Notes: generated from the sequence alone by a model not told the origin. A stretch of DNA of 63,746 bases from RGIG1752 sp045650425 (GCA_045650425.1 JAZRRD010000083.1:1-63746), one strand, 5' to 3'. Counted from the stretch's first letter, positions 25,948 to 34,034 are shown. Program-made: numbers and translations.

Positions 25948-25950
25948 GTT

Positions 25951-26202
25951 ATGAATAAGTTATTAGTTAAAATAAAATATCCCCTTATTTCTCAAGAATA
26001 TGAAATATTTATTCCAATAAATAAAACAATTGGTAAAATTACTGAATTAATTCAAAAAGCTATAATTGAATTTAATGTTGAGGAAATACCAATGAAAAAA
26101 AATGCCATTTTAGTAAAATCAGATACTAACGAAATACTCAATTTTCATAAGTTAGTCTATGAAACTAACATAAAAAATGGTGATGTTTTAGTTATATTGT
26201 AA
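25951..26202 (+). CDS. yukD: YukD/EsaB-like ubiquitin-fold protein of type VII secretion
   Basis: 83-residue protein with the predicted beta-grasp pattern of YukD/EsaB: a beta hairpin (LLVKIKYPLISQEYEIFIPINKTIG), one amphipathic helix (ITELIQKAIIEFN) and closing strands (NGDVLVIL). EsaB is a small cytoplasmic regulator or assembly factor of the type VII system. It starts 3 nt after the essC stop, so they are co-translated. The assignment relies on fold pattern, size and location. Confidence 0.8.
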   Translation: MNKLLVKIKYPLISQEYEIFIPINKTIGKITELIQKAIIEFNVEEIPMKKNAILVKSDTNEILNFHKLVYETNIKNGDVLVIL

Positions 26203-26233
26203 ACGTTTTACGTAAAGTAAGACGTTTTCTTTT
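26201..26233 (+). terminator. Terminator between the essC-yukD unit and the WXG100 genes
   Basis: AAACGTTTTAC (26201-26211) pairs with GTAAGACGTTT (26217-26227) with one G-T pair, loop GTAAA, followed by TCTTTT. It separates the secretion motor transcript from the substrate transcript. Confidence 0.75.
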
Positions 26234-26260
26234 GATGGATAATATATTTAATGGTATACT
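26232..26260 (+). promoter_or_regulatory. Promoter of the WXG100 gene pair
   Basis: TTGATG (26232-26237), 17 bp spacer, extended -10 TGGTATACT (TATACT at 26255-26260). A strong Shine-Dalgarno GGGAGGTGA follows, suggesting high independent expression of the secreted proteins. Confidence 0.7.
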
Positions 26261-26298
26261 TAAAATAAAGAAATTAAGTAAAATAGGGAGGTGAAACA

Positions 26299-26592
26299 AT
26301 GAGTATTTTTGGTGCTAATACAGGAGATTTATCACATGCTGGAAAAACTATTACAACTTTAGGAGAAGAATATAAATCTAATATTACAAATATTTTTAAT
26401 GAAATTGATAATTTAAGTGGAAAATGGTCTGGTGGTGCTTCTGAAACTTATATTAATACATTTAATAGTTATAAAATGGATTTAAATAATTTAGGAGTAA
26501 CAATCGAAAAAATGGGGCAAGCATTAACAAGTGCTGCAGTTGCTTTTGACCAAAATGAAAGTGATTTAAGTTCACAAGCAGGACAATTATAA
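26299..26592 (+). CDS. esxA: WXG100-family secreted protein (EsxA-like)
   Basis: 97-residue helical hairpin protein exported by type VII secretion. The WXG turn is LSGKWSGGASETY (tryptophan near residue 43), flanked by two amphipathic helices; length is typical. There is no signal peptide. It is followed 16 nt later by a second WXG100 gene with its own Shine-Dalgarno, and they probably form a heterodimer or act as parallel substrates. The canonical C-terminal YxxxD/E-like export signal is not obvious. Confidence 0.9.
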   Translation: MSIFGANTGDLSHAGKTITTLGEEYKSNITNIFNEIDNLSGKWSGGASETYINTFNSYKMDLNNLGVTIEKMGQALTSAAVAFDQNESDLSSQAGQL

Positions 26593-26608
26593 TAAAGGAG
26601 GGAATTAT

Positions 26609-26908
26609 ATGCAAAACAATACATTTAAAATGACATATCAAGAAGTTGAAAATACAGTTGCTCAACTTACAAGATATGCCGATGCTATTAGAGAAGAATT
26701 AGATAGAGTTACAATTGCTTCATCAAATATAACTGCTGATGAATGGAGAGGTAAAGCTGCTGAATCTTATAAAAATACGTTTGACACATTAAGACCAAAA
26801 TTTGATATGTTTTATAATCAAATAATGGAATGTGTTAATTATTTAAATACAGCAATGGGTAAAAATCAAGAAACAGATGCTCAAGTGTCTGGTACATTTG
26901 CAGAATAA
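26609..26908 (+). CDS. esxB: Second WXG100-family protein (EsxB-like)
   Basis: 99-residue WXG100 protein with the turn DEWRGKAAESYKNTFD (tryptophan near residue 47), helices on both sides, and no signal peptide. The tail KNQETDAQVSGTFAE is polar and could carry the export signal. Cotranscribed with the preceding WXG100 gene and closed by a terminator. Which of the two corresponds to EsxA or EsxB of Staphylococcus cannot be decided by reading. Confidence 0.88.
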   Translation: MQNNTFKMTYQEVENTVAQLTRYADAIREELDRVTIASSNITADEWRGKAAESYKNTFDTLRPKFDMFYNQIMECVNYLNTAMGKNQETDAQVSGTFAE

Positions 26909-26936
26909 AAACATCATTAAACATGATGTTTTTTTA
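26909..26936. terminator. Bidirectional terminator after the WXG100 pair
   Basis: AAACATCAT (26909-26917) pairs perfectly with ATGATGTTT (26923-26931) around TAAAC, with a T run on the plus strand. It also ends the convergent TetR gene. Confidence 0.82.
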
Positions 26937-27482
26937 TTTAACCAATTCTTTATAAATTTTAACAAGTCTTTTAATAATTTCTTTACTATCTATCGTAAAA
27001 TCATTCGTTGCAATTAATGTTGCCAAGCCGTTTGAGTATGTCCATAAATGCATAAAAACTGATTTTGCTTCATCAAAAGAATATCCATGCTTATTTACTA
27101 AATTAATTATCGTAGATTGATTCCACTTTTCATTTAACACGTCGTCGATACTCTTCCAATTTAAATTATTAGATAAGAATAAGCAAGTAAATAAATTTTT
27201 GTTTTCTTTAGCAAATTCTACATACGCTACACACAAAGTTACTAAAGCATTTTTATTGTCTATACGTTTGTTGATAAATTCATCATATATTTTATAAATG
27301 GCATCATACAACTCTGTTTTAATTTCATCCATGCCTGAATATATTCTATATAAAGGTTTTGTTGACATTCCTAACTCTTTTGCTAGACTTCTGGCGTTAA
27401 GAGAATCCCAACCATACTTTTTAACCATTAATATTGCAGTGTTAATAATAATTTTTTTATCTACAATCGCAGTCGTTGTCAC
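26934..27482 (-). CDS. TetR-family transcriptional regulator
   Basis: 182-residue protein with an N-terminal TetR helix-turn-helix: IINTAILMVKKYGWDSLNARSLAKELGMSTKPLYRIYSGMDEI (residues about 11-53; recognition helix MSTKPLYRIY). The remaining helices form the ligand-binding/dimerisation domain; the ligand is unknown. The start is GTG at 27482, 5-6 nt after AGGAGG. An inverted repeat between the promoter and the Shine-Dalgarno suggests autorepression. It is convergent with the WXG100 genes and lies next to the TtcA-like gene; targets cannot be inferred. Confidence 0.88.
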   Translation of the reverse strand: MTTTAIVDKKIIINTAILMVKKYGWDSLNARSLAKELGMSTKPLYRIYSGMDEIKTELYDAIYKIYDEFINKRIDNKNALVTLCVAYVEFAKENKNLFTCLFLSNNLNWKSIDDVLNEKWNQSTIINLVNKHGYSFDEAKSVFMHLWTYSNGLATLIATNDFTIDSKEIIKRLVKIYKELVK

Positions 27483-27497
27483 GGTAAACCTCCTTTG

Positions 27498-27544
27498 GTA
27501 ACTTATGTTACTTATATTCTAACATTAATTAATTTTGATGTCAA
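27498..27544 (-). promoter_or_regulatory. TetR gene promoter with candidate operator
   Basis: On the minus strand TTGACA (27544-27539), 17 bp spacer, TAGAAT (27521-27516). Just downstream, at the expected transcription start, is the inverted repeat GTAAC-TTAT-GTTAC (27498-27511). A repressor bound there would block its own gene. Confidence 0.65.
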
Positions 27545-27547
27545 AAA

Positions 27548-28363
27548 TTACTTTTCGTCATAATCTTCCAAAAAATGATACTTTTTATCATCTTTATAAT
27601 AACCAATAATAGTATTTAAATTAACATTTTCGGTACTTTTAAAAATATTTTGATCTATATATTTACTACGTGTTCTCAAATCTTTTATTAAATTTTTAAC
27701 TTCTTGTCTTTTTCCTTCAAAAGCATTTTTTTCAGTAAACTTACAAGCGCAGTTAATAAATTCTAAGTTGTTATAGTTAGCCCAAGCTATAATATCCTTT
27801 TCTTTAATAAGATATAAAGGCCTTATTAGTTCCATTCCTTCAAAGTTATCGCTATGAAGTTTTGGCATCATTGTTTTAAATTCCGCACTATAAAAAATAG
27901 ATAGAAGTGTTGTTTCTATAACATCATCAAAGTGATGCCCCAAAGCAATTTTATTGCAGCCAAGTTCTTTGGCAAAATTATAGAGATAGCCTCTTCTCAT
28001 TCTTGCGCACATGTAACAAGGTTTTTCGTTATTTAAAAAACTAGAAACTTCAAAAATGTCAGTTTTAAATATTTTGATTGGAATGTTTAGTATTTCTGCA
28101 TTATGAATAATATTATTTAAATGTTCTTCCTTGTAACCCGGATTCATTACAATAAATTCTAACTCAAACTTCATTTTACCGTGCCTTAAAATTTCTTGCA
28201 TACATTTTGCTAGTAAAAAAGAATCTTTTCCGCCTGAAATACATACTGCTATTCTATCGTTTTCTGAAATTAATTTATAATCCTTAATTGCTTTAATGAA
28301 AGGACTCCATATTTCTTTTCTATATTTTTTTATTATACTTTTTTCAATATCTTTTAAATTCAT
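27548..28363 (-). CDS. TtcA-family PP-loop ATPase (tRNA thiolation-type)
   Basis: 271-residue member of the adenine-nucleotide alpha-hydrolase superfamily. The PP-loop is AVCISGGKDSFLLAK (SGGKDS at about 43-48), with the CxxC pair in KPCYMCARMRRG (about 116-119), the GHHFDDVIETTLLSIFY motif, and a third cysteine region INCACKF near 205. This matches the TtcA group, which makes 2-thiocytidine in tRNA using an iron-sulfur cluster held by the cysteines. Whether this homologue acts on tRNA C32 or another substrate is not shown. Preceded by AGGTGA. Confidence 0.8.
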   Translation of the reverse strand: MNLKDIEKSIIKKYRKEIWSPFIKAIKDYKLISENDRIAVCISGGKDSFLLAKCMQEILRHGKMKFELEFIVMNPGYKEEHLNNIIHNAEILNIPIKIFKTDIFEVSSFLNNEKPCYMCARMRRGYLYNFAKELGCNKIALGHHFDDVIETTLLSIFYSAEFKTMMPKLHSDNFEGMELIRPLYLIKEKDIIAWANYNNLEFINCACKFTEKNAFEGKRQEVKNLIKDLRTRSKYIDQNIFKSTENVNLNTIIGYYKDDKKYHFLEDYDEK

Positions 28364-28375
28364 GATTTCACCTCA

Positions 28376-28400
28376 TTAAAAAAGCTCTATAAAGAGCTTT
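28376..28400 (-). terminator. Terminator of the surface-protein operon
   Basis: AAAGCTCT (28381-28388) pairs with AGAGCTTT (28393-28400) around ATAA; on the minus strand it is followed by a T run. It ends the operon 31917-28403 ahead of the TtcA-like gene. Confidence 0.75.
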
Positions 28401-28402
28401 AG

Positions 28403-29410
28403 TTATGGCATAACTATAAAACCACTTACAACCTTACGACCATTTTTAATTGGCTGGCCTGCAACATTTAATGGGTTATTAACAAGTTGATTATTAATAA
28501 CTAATTGTGCAGAACTACCACCATCAAGATTAGCAGCATTGTAAGCGCCATATTTAGCTAATGTTTCTGCTAAGTCAATTAGTTTAGGACCATTAGCATG
28601 AACGCCCTCTGTCACTAAAAATAATACCACACCATCTTTTCTTTGTCCAATAGCAACTCTTGCAGCTCTATTATAACCACCTGCTGCATCTTCAAACTTA
28701 ATTTGTTCTCCATTAACAATTAAGAAAGGACCAAACTCTAAAGCATCCCGCATGCCCATAGCGATTGCTTCTTCGCCAGTAGCAGCAGTAAGTAATAATT
28801 TATTGTCTTTGGTAAACCCAATTAAGTTAGCTTTATCATTATCATCAGACCAGATAATTTCTCCGTCTTTTATTAAATAACCTTGTGGTATGTCACTTCC
28901 CCAACCATCAGGGTCTTTAAATGCACCACCATTTATACAAACTAATCCGCCCAAACGTTTGCATGTATCTTTAACTCTTTCCGCTCCTTTTTTGTTATTG
29001 TTAAATGACGGAGAGGTAGAAAGTCTAACTTTACTTGGATCATATATAGCTACTAAAAAAGCCTTGTATCCACCAACTTCTAGTTCTATTAATTTATAAT
29101 CATCGTTGCCCTCATCTCTTGTAAGTATGATTTCATCATATTCATTATCATATGACTCTTTAGGGCTTGTATCGATAACGATTTTATCTAAATCAACATC
29201 TTCATCAAAAGGAATATACGAATCTTTTTGCAAAACTTTATTTACCATATTTTTGCTATAAAATGTATAAGCAATATACTGATGAGTTTTAGTTACCATC
29301 GCGGTTGAAATAATTGTGTTTTTTATATATTCAACTGGTCCATATACTAAGAAAAAACATATTGCTACTAAAACATCTAAGACTATTATCACTTTAGTTA
29401 ATTTTTTCAT
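28403..29410 (-). CDS. Phosphodiester glycosidase (NAGPA-domain) membrane protein
   Basis: 335 residues with an N-terminal membrane anchor (VIIVLDVLVAICFFLVY) and an outward NAGPA (phosphodiester N-acetylglucosaminidase-like) domain. Landmarks are YDPSKVRLSTSP, GLVCINGGAFKDPDGWGSDIPQG-like segment with INGGAF, RVAIGQRKDGVVLFLVTEG, and the C-terminal NAANLDGGSSAQLVIN, the family's DGGSSA motif. Bacterial relatives act on exopolysaccharide or wall phosphodiesters. Last gene of an operon with a polysaccharide deacetylase; its Shine-Dalgarno overlaps the end of the preceding gene. Confidence 0.87.
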   Translation of the reverse strand: MKKLTKVIIVLDVLVAICFFLVYGPVEYIKNTIISTAMVTKTHQYIAYTFYSKNMVNKVLQKDSYIPFDEDVDLDKIVIDTSPKESYDNEYDEIILTRDEGNDDYKLIELEVGGYKAFLVAIYDPSKVRLSTSPSFNNNKKGAERVKDTCKRLGGLVCINGGAFKDPDGWGSDIPQGYLIKDGEIIWSDDNDKANLIGFTKDNKLLLTAATGEEAIAMGMRDALEFGPFLIVNGEQIKFEDAAGGYNRAARVAIGQRKDGVVLFLVTEGVHANGPKLIDLAETLAKYGAYNAANLDGGSSAQLVINNQLVNNPLNVAGQPIKNGRKVVSGFIVMP

Positions 29411-29411
29411 A

Positions 29412-30653
29412 TTATTTTTCCTCCATCAAATATGGTGTATTAATGCTACCATTACCGCTTTTTAAAACTTCTTTACTTATTGTAATAACAGGTTTAATAG
29501 ATTTAGCTAAAGTACTTTTACAATTGCTAACTCCATCACTATAAACAAACATATTTGTCTCATCAACATTGTTTATCAAATAATACTGATTTTCGCTTTT
29601 GCCAAACTTTGGATCTTTAAGATTTGGAATGCCAACTTTTCCATTGAAGATATCACCATATTGGTTATCAACAATAATATCTTTATAACTTAAACTATTA
29701 TAATAATCATTATTTAAGTAATAAGCAAGTGAGCCATTTAATGAGGAATCGTACATAGTTGTATTACCAAACGACATTAATTTATCTAGTTCATTATCCA
29801 AGCTTAAAGTAATATTTGTTTCATCACTTTTAATTATTCTCCACATATCATTATCTAATTTAACATAACTACCAATTGCATAATCTTTAGTAGCATCAAT
29901 TCGATAAGGATCATCTTTAGTACCAGTACCTGAAATTAACTCAACATCCATATCTAATGTTATAATCGGTAGAACTCCATAATAATTGTCTACAAAAGAT
30001 GTTGAAATATTATAACCATTGGTATGCCATGCCATTGTATCGTTTCTATCGCTTAACCATATATATTCATTACTATCATTTATATAAGTTTCATCGTTAA
30101 TTGTATTTAAATATGTATTTATATCTAATGTTTTAACATACACATTATCTATATCTGTTTCACATTCTTTTCCATTTATTTCATTAACTACGTCTAAACA
30201 AACACTTGATGTAGTTAATAAATCTTTATTTAAATACTTTATAAATTCTTCATTCAAATATTTATGTAATTCAGATTTATCGTAATCAATTAAGTCATTA
30301 TTCCATGGTAGATAGTTAAGTGGTTCATCTAATATAAGTTCTACTGTAGAACCATAATTTATCTTTAAGATTCTGAAATTTAAGCCAGAAAATGTAATAT
30401 AGTTATTATCAACATTTCCCTTATATATATAACTTCCTCCTATATGGTACAACCCATTTCCTGAAGTAACTATTGCACTACTTTTAGGAATAGAAATTGA
30501 TAAAAGGCCTCCGTTTAGCTCTGTTTTCTTAGGATTAAATATTTTATAATATTTTATTAAACGATATCCATAGAAAGCGCAACATCCTATTATAAATACA
30601 ACACTTATAATGTTAAAAATATTTTCTATTAATCTTTTTTTTCTTCTTGACAT
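29412..30653 (-). CDS. Membrane-anchored extracellular protein with two similar domains, function unknown
   Basis: 413 residues: a short basic cytoplasmic start, one membrane helix (NIISVVFIIGCCAFYGY), and a large extracellular part rich in N, D, Y and T. Two related segments can be seen: residues about 70-140 (GGSYIYKGNVDNNYITF, then FRILKI, LILDEPL, and YDKSELHKYLN) and about 265-335 (GSYVKLDNDMWRIIKS, LSLDNEL, and SSLNGSLAYYLN). Between them is GTGTKDDPYRID, repeated near the end as GNGSINTPYLM. This looks like a DUF6273-type surface domain, but I do not assign a function. It lies between the deacetylase and NAGPA genes of one operon. Confidence 0.75.
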   Translation of the reverse strand: MSRRKKRLIENIFNIISVVFIIGCCAFYGYRLIKYYKIFNPKKTELNGGLLSISIPKSSAIVTSGNGLYHIGGSYIYKGNVDNNYITFSGLNFRILKINYGSTVELILDEPLNYLPWNNDLIDYDKSELHKYLNEEFIKYLNKDLLTTSSVCLDVVNEINGKECETDIDNVYVKTLDINTYLNTINDETYINDSNEYIWLSDRNDTMAWHTNGYNISTSFVDNYYGVLPIITLDMDVELISGTGTKDDPYRIDATKDYAIGSYVKLDNDMWRIIKSDETNITLSLDNELDKLMSFGNTTMYDSSLNGSLAYYLNNDYYNSLSYKDIIVDNQYGDIFNGKVGIPNLKDPKFGKSENQYYLINNVDETNMFVYSDGVSNCKSTLAKSIKPVITISKEVLKSGNGSINTPYLMEEK

Positions 30654-30672
30654 AACTCTAACTCCTTAACTC

Positions 30673-31917
30673 TTATTTTAATAATTCTTTAAGCTTATTT
30701 ACTGTAGTTGAACTAAATATTGTTTTTCTTGGTATTTTAAATTTATTTGTTTTTCCCGGTGTAGAAAAACCATTAGTGTTATATTGACCAATGAAAGCCA
30801 TGTTAAATCCAGCTTCTTTTAATAAACCAATTGCTCGATCATTAAAGTCAAAAAATGGATAAGCAAAATATTTACTTCCGCCAACTTTTTCTTGGCTTGT
30901 TTTTAAATCATTTAAAACATATTCTCTATCTTTACAAAGAATACCTCCGCCTTGAAGCCCCATACCTTTACATTCATATTGATTATGCATTAAATCTGTA
31001 TGGCTTTCTAAAGCTAAATACGGAGAATTAAATCTTTCTAAATTCTCAATCCATCCAGTAATAACAAATAATGTAGCATATTGTTCATATTGTTCTAATA
31101 AATCAATTGCTTTGGTATTAAATATTGTTGCATCGTCAATTGTGATTACTAAACTATTATATGGAAGATTAATTTTTTTATCTAAAAACATTTCTAGTTC
31201 TGGTAACTGTAAGGTTAAATAATCGTTTTCTTTAATATATTTTAAGTGACTTTCAAATTGCTCTAAAGATTGGCAAATACTTTGGTTACATTTATCTGTC
31301 TCAGGATCATATAAAAAATGATAAGTTAAAGTGATTATTTTATCTTTTTTCTTTTCGGTTGAATTTATATTTTCTTTTATTTCTAAAACATTTTCTTTAT
31401 CTACATAATAAAGTTTATCATTAAATTCTACACCATATTTATCTTCATCTTTGATTATAATAGGTAAATTATATTCTTCGTTATAGGTTATAAAATTTCC
31501 TTTTTCATCAGTAAAAGTTGTAGGACTCTTTGTTATAATGTTTTCGTTAAATGGGATATACTCCTTATAGCGTTTATTTGTTTTGGTAATCTCTTTTATT
31601 CCTTCAATTGCATCATATGAAATATAATAATCAGTATTTGCAATCTTAAAATATTTAGTATTTAGATCTATATCTTCTTTTGCTAATTCTAGTTCATTAT
31701 TTTTTCCGATAACTCCAACTTCAATATAATCATTATTAACTTGTTTATAAATTTTAGTATCTTTAGTAACTGTAACAAATTTACTAAATTTTTTTGCAAT
31801 TTCTTTAATCTTGTTCTCAGATTGTATAAATTCTTTTTCATTTTTATAATAAAGACATCCTAATCCCAACCCTAAAACGATAAAAAAAATTAAAAATCCC
31901 AGTACAATTTTTCTCAT
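30673..31917 (-). CDS. Membrane-anchored polysaccharide deacetylase (CE4, NodB domain)
   Basis: 414 residues. An N-terminal membrane helix (IVLGFLIFFIVLGLGLGCLYY) is followed by an SH3-like external segment (residues about 45-185) and a NodB domain: LTYHFLYDP, TIDDATIFNTKAIDLLEQY (the TFDDG-type motif, here TIDDA with the catalytic aspartate pair), ALESHTDLMH (metal-binding HxxxxH-like), and KYFAYPFFDFNDRAIGLLKEAGF. Enzymes of this kind remove acetyl groups from peptidoglycan or other wall glycans. The frame could start at GTG 31920, but ATG 31917 is preferred. Heads an operon with the surface protein and NAGPA genes. Confidence 0.87.
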   Translation of the reverse strand: MRKIVLGFLIFFIVLGLGLGCLYYKNEKEFIQSENKIKEIAKKFSKFVTVTKDTKIYKQVNNDYIEVGVIGKNNELELAKEDIDLNTKYFKIANTDYYISYDAIEGIKEITKTNKRYKEYIPFNENIITKSPTTFTDEKGNFITYNEEYNLPIIIKDEDKYGVEFNDKLYYVDKENVLEIKENINSTEKKKDKIITLTYHFLYDPETDKCNQSICQSLEQFESHLKYIKENDYLTLQLPELEMFLDKKINLPYNSLVITIDDATIFNTKAIDLLEQYEQYATLFVITGWIENLERFNSPYLALESHTDLMHNQYECKGMGLQGGGILCKDREYVLNDLKTSQEKVGGSKYFAYPFFDFNDRAIGLLKEAGFNMAFIGQYNTNGFSTPGKTNKFKIPRKTIFSSTTVNKLKELLK

Positions 31918-31941
31918 CACACGAACCCTACTTTCTAAAAA

Positions 31942-31970
31942 ATTATATCATGACATCAGGATTGAGTAAA
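31942..31970 (-). promoter_or_regulatory. Promoter of the deacetylase operon
   Basis: On the minus strand TTTACT (31970-31965), 17 bp, extended -10 TGATATAAT (TATAAT at 31947-31942), about 25 nt before the start codon. Confidence 0.6.
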
Positions 31971-31971
31971 T

Positions 31972-31994
31972 CAAAAAAAGCACCTTTAAGTGCT
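31972..31994 (-). terminator. Terminator of gerQ
   Basis: AGCAC (31979-31983) pairs with GTGCT (31990-31994) around CTTTAA, followed on the minus strand by a seven-T run. It overlaps the gerQ stop codon. Confidence 0.75.
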
Positions 31995-32343
31995 AAAAAG
32001 TTTTATCGGAATAGGAGTGACTATAATTAATTTTTTCATCAAATTCTACATAATTTAAATAAATCATTCTAATCATATACCACTTACCAGTTTTAGGGTC
32101 GCTAATAATTAGATGATCTCTTCCTGCTTCTTCAACTATTCCATCATAAATTTTATCTTTCCAAGCAATTGAATCTGGATAAGATACATAAGCTTTAATT
32201 TTTTTTCCCTTATTAAGTCTTAAAATATTTTCAATGTAACTTTGCTCCATTGGCATAGTATCCATAAAACTTACATTTCCTGGTGGTGTAATCGGTTCTT
32301 CCTGAGTTGGAAATGTAGGATTTTGGTAAAAACTTCCATTCAT
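31993..32343 (-). CDS. gerQ: Spore coat protein GerQ
   Basis: GerQ is a coat/cortex-interface protein needed in B. subtilis for CwlJ localisation and cross-linked by Tgl. The 116-residue protein has a proline-rich N terminus, then the diagnostic block QSYIENILRLNKGKKIKAYVSYPD, IYDGIVEEAGRDHLIISDPKTGKWYMI and IYLNYVEFDEKINYSHSY, closely matching GerQ across its whole conserved domain. This is direct evidence that the organism makes spores. It has its own terminator and a mother-cell-type promoter candidate upstream. Confidence 0.93.
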   Translation of the reverse strand: MNGSFYQNPTFPTQEEPITPPGNVSFMDTMPMEQSYIENILRLNKGKKIKAYVSYPDSIAWKDKIYDGIVEEAGRDHLIISDPKTGKWYMIRMIYLNYVEFDEKINYSHSYSDKTF

Positions 32344-32364
32344 AATAAATCACCTTTCCATTAA

Positions 32365-32412
32365 AATATATGCGTAAATAAATTTGATTATTATAAAAAT
32401 TTTAGGTATAAT
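32365..32412. promoter_or_regulatory. Divergent promoters: SigE/SigK-like for gerQ, SigA-like for the yitT-type gene
   Basis: Minus strand: TAATAAT (32393-32387), 14 bp, CATATATT (32372-32365), resembling a SigE promoter (CATA-type -10), fitting a mother-cell coat gene. Plus strand: TTGATT (32384-32389), 17 bp, TATAAT (32407-32412) for the yitT-type gene. The two -35 regions overlap, so occupancy may be mutually exclusive. Confidence 0.5.
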
Positions 32413-32438
32413 TATAAAAGAATAAAAGGAGTTATAAA

Positions 32439-33299
32439 ATGAGTAATAAAAAAGAAATTTTAAAAGAATGTTCATTTATATTAGGAGTTTTCTTATTAGC
32501 ATTAAATTATAATCTATTTTTCCTTCCTAATAACTTAGTTATCGGAGGAACAACGGGATTATCAATAATTTTTAAAAGTTATGTAAATCCTAAAATGTTT
32601 ATTTATATTACCTCATTTATTTTATTAATTATTAGTTTTATATTTTTAGGAAAAGATGTAACTAAAAACACTATTTTAGGTTCACTTTTGTATCCACTAT
32701 TTGTTAGTTTATCAGAACCATTGGCGTATCTTATCTTACCATCGCTAACATTTGATGAATTTTTAGTAACAGTTATATTAGCCTCATTATTGTATGGCGT
32801 TTCTAACGGAATTATTTTTAGGACAGGATATACTACGGGTGGATTTGATGTTATTGCAAATATAATTACCAAATATTTAAAAATTCCGCAAGGGAAAGCA
32901 TTATTTTATGCAAACTTTATTGTAATAGGAGTCGGAGGATTTACTTTTGGATTTAGTGGGGTCATATATGCTTTAATTGTTCTTTATTTTGGTTCAATGC
33001 TTACCAATAAAATGGTAATTGGTATCTCAGAAAGTAAAATATTCTTTATCTATACAAGAAAGACAGAAGAAGTTAAAGATATGATCATAAAAAAAATGCA
33101 GACGGGTTATACTGTTTTGCCTACAGTAGGAGGATATTCTCATAGTAAAAGTGAAATGGTAATGTGTGTCTTACCAACAAAAGATTATTATTTATTAAAA
33201 GAAGAAGTTTTAAATATTGATCCAAATGCATTTATAGTCGTTAATGATTGCTATGATGTAAATGGTGGTGTAAAAAAAGAAAGCTTAAAATTTTTATAA
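32439..33299 (+). CDS. YitT/DUF161-family membrane protein
   Basis: 286-residue membrane protein. The N-terminal half has about five membrane helices with the family motifs NLFFLPNNLVIGGTTGLSII and GVSNGIIFRTGYTTGGFDVIANII; the C-terminal ~80 residues are a soluble DUF2179 domain (MVIGISESKIFFIYTRKTEEVKDMI, GYTVLPTVGGYSHSKSEMVMCVL, IDPNAFIVVNDCYDVNGG). Members are widespread in Firmicutes and have no settled function; several are proposed transporters. Located upstream of ftsEX. Confidence 0.9.
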   Translation: MSNKKEILKECSFILGVFLLALNYNLFFLPNNLVIGGTTGLSIIFKSYVNPKMFIYITSFILLIISFIFLGKDVTKNTILGSLLYPLFVSLSEPLAYLILPSLTFDEFLVTVILASLLYGVSNGIIFRTGYTTGGFDVIANIITKYLKIPQGKALFYANFIVIGVGGFTFGFSGVIYALIVLYFGSMLTNKMVIGISESKIFFIYTRKTEEVKDMIIKKMQTGYTVLPTVGGYSHSKSEMVMCVLPTKDYYLLKEEVLNIDPNAFIVVNDCYDVNGGVKKESLKFL

Positions 33300-33332
33300 C
33301 AAAAGAATTTATTAGAATTATGGGTGGTAAAA

Positions 33333-34034
33333 ATGAAATTTATTTCAGTAAAAAATTGTTACAAAGTATATAAAAATGGAGTTACTGCTGTGGCTGATCT
33401 ATCCGTAGAAATTGGTAAAGGTGAATTTGTATTCGTCATCGGTGCAAGTGGTAGTGGGAAATCAACATTTATAAAAATGCTTTATCGTGAAGAAAAACCA
33501 ACAAAAGGCATAGTTTCAGTTGGTGGAGTAAATGTAGCAAAATTACGTAATGGAAAAGTATATAAACTAAGAAGAAAAATAGGAATTGTTTTTCAAGATT
33601 TTAAATTATTGCCAAAATTGACAGTATATGAAAATGTAGCGTTTGCTCTAGAATCTATGGGAATAAAAGAAAGTAATATTAGACCAAAAGTAATTACGGC
33701 TTTAGAGCATGTAGGTCTAAAAGATAAAATACGCTCATTTCCAAATCAACTTTCTGGTGGCGAGCAGCAAAGGGTTTGTATAGCTAGAGCTATAGTTAAC
33801 GAACCTAAATTGCTTATATGTGATGAACCAACAGGGAACTTAGATCCAGAAACATCTAAAGAAATAATGAGAGTTCTTGATGATATTAATAAAGAACTTG
33901 GAACAACTATAATTATGGCTACTCACAGTAAAGAAATTGTAAATCGTATGAAAAAAAGAGTTCTTTTACTTGAACAGGGTGTATTAACTGGAGATTATCA
34001 GAAAGGAAGTTATAAGGCTCATGAAAGCAATTAG
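33333..34034 (+). CDS. ftsE: Cell-division ATP-binding protein FtsE
   Basis: FtsE with FtsX forms an ABC-type complex that activates extracellular peptidoglycan hydrolases. The 233-residue ATPase has Walker A GASGSGKSTF, the Q-loop VFQDFKLLPKLTVYENVAF, signature LSGGEQQR and Walker B LLICDEPTGNLD. The longer frame begins at GTG 33324; I chose the ATG at 33333 after GGGTGG. Its end overlaps ftsX by 14 nt. Confidence 0.96.
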   Translation: MKFISVKNCYKVYKNGVTAVADLSVEIGKGEFVFVIGASGSGKSTFIKMLYREEKPTKGIVSVGGVNVAKLRNGKVYKLRRKIGIVFQDFKLLPKLTVYENVAFALESMGIKESNIRPKVITALEHVGLKDKIRSFPNQLSGGEQQRVCIARAIVNEPKLLICDEPTGNLDPETSKEIMRVLDDINKELGTTIIMATHSKEIVNRMKKRVLLLEQGVLTGDYQKGSYKAHESN

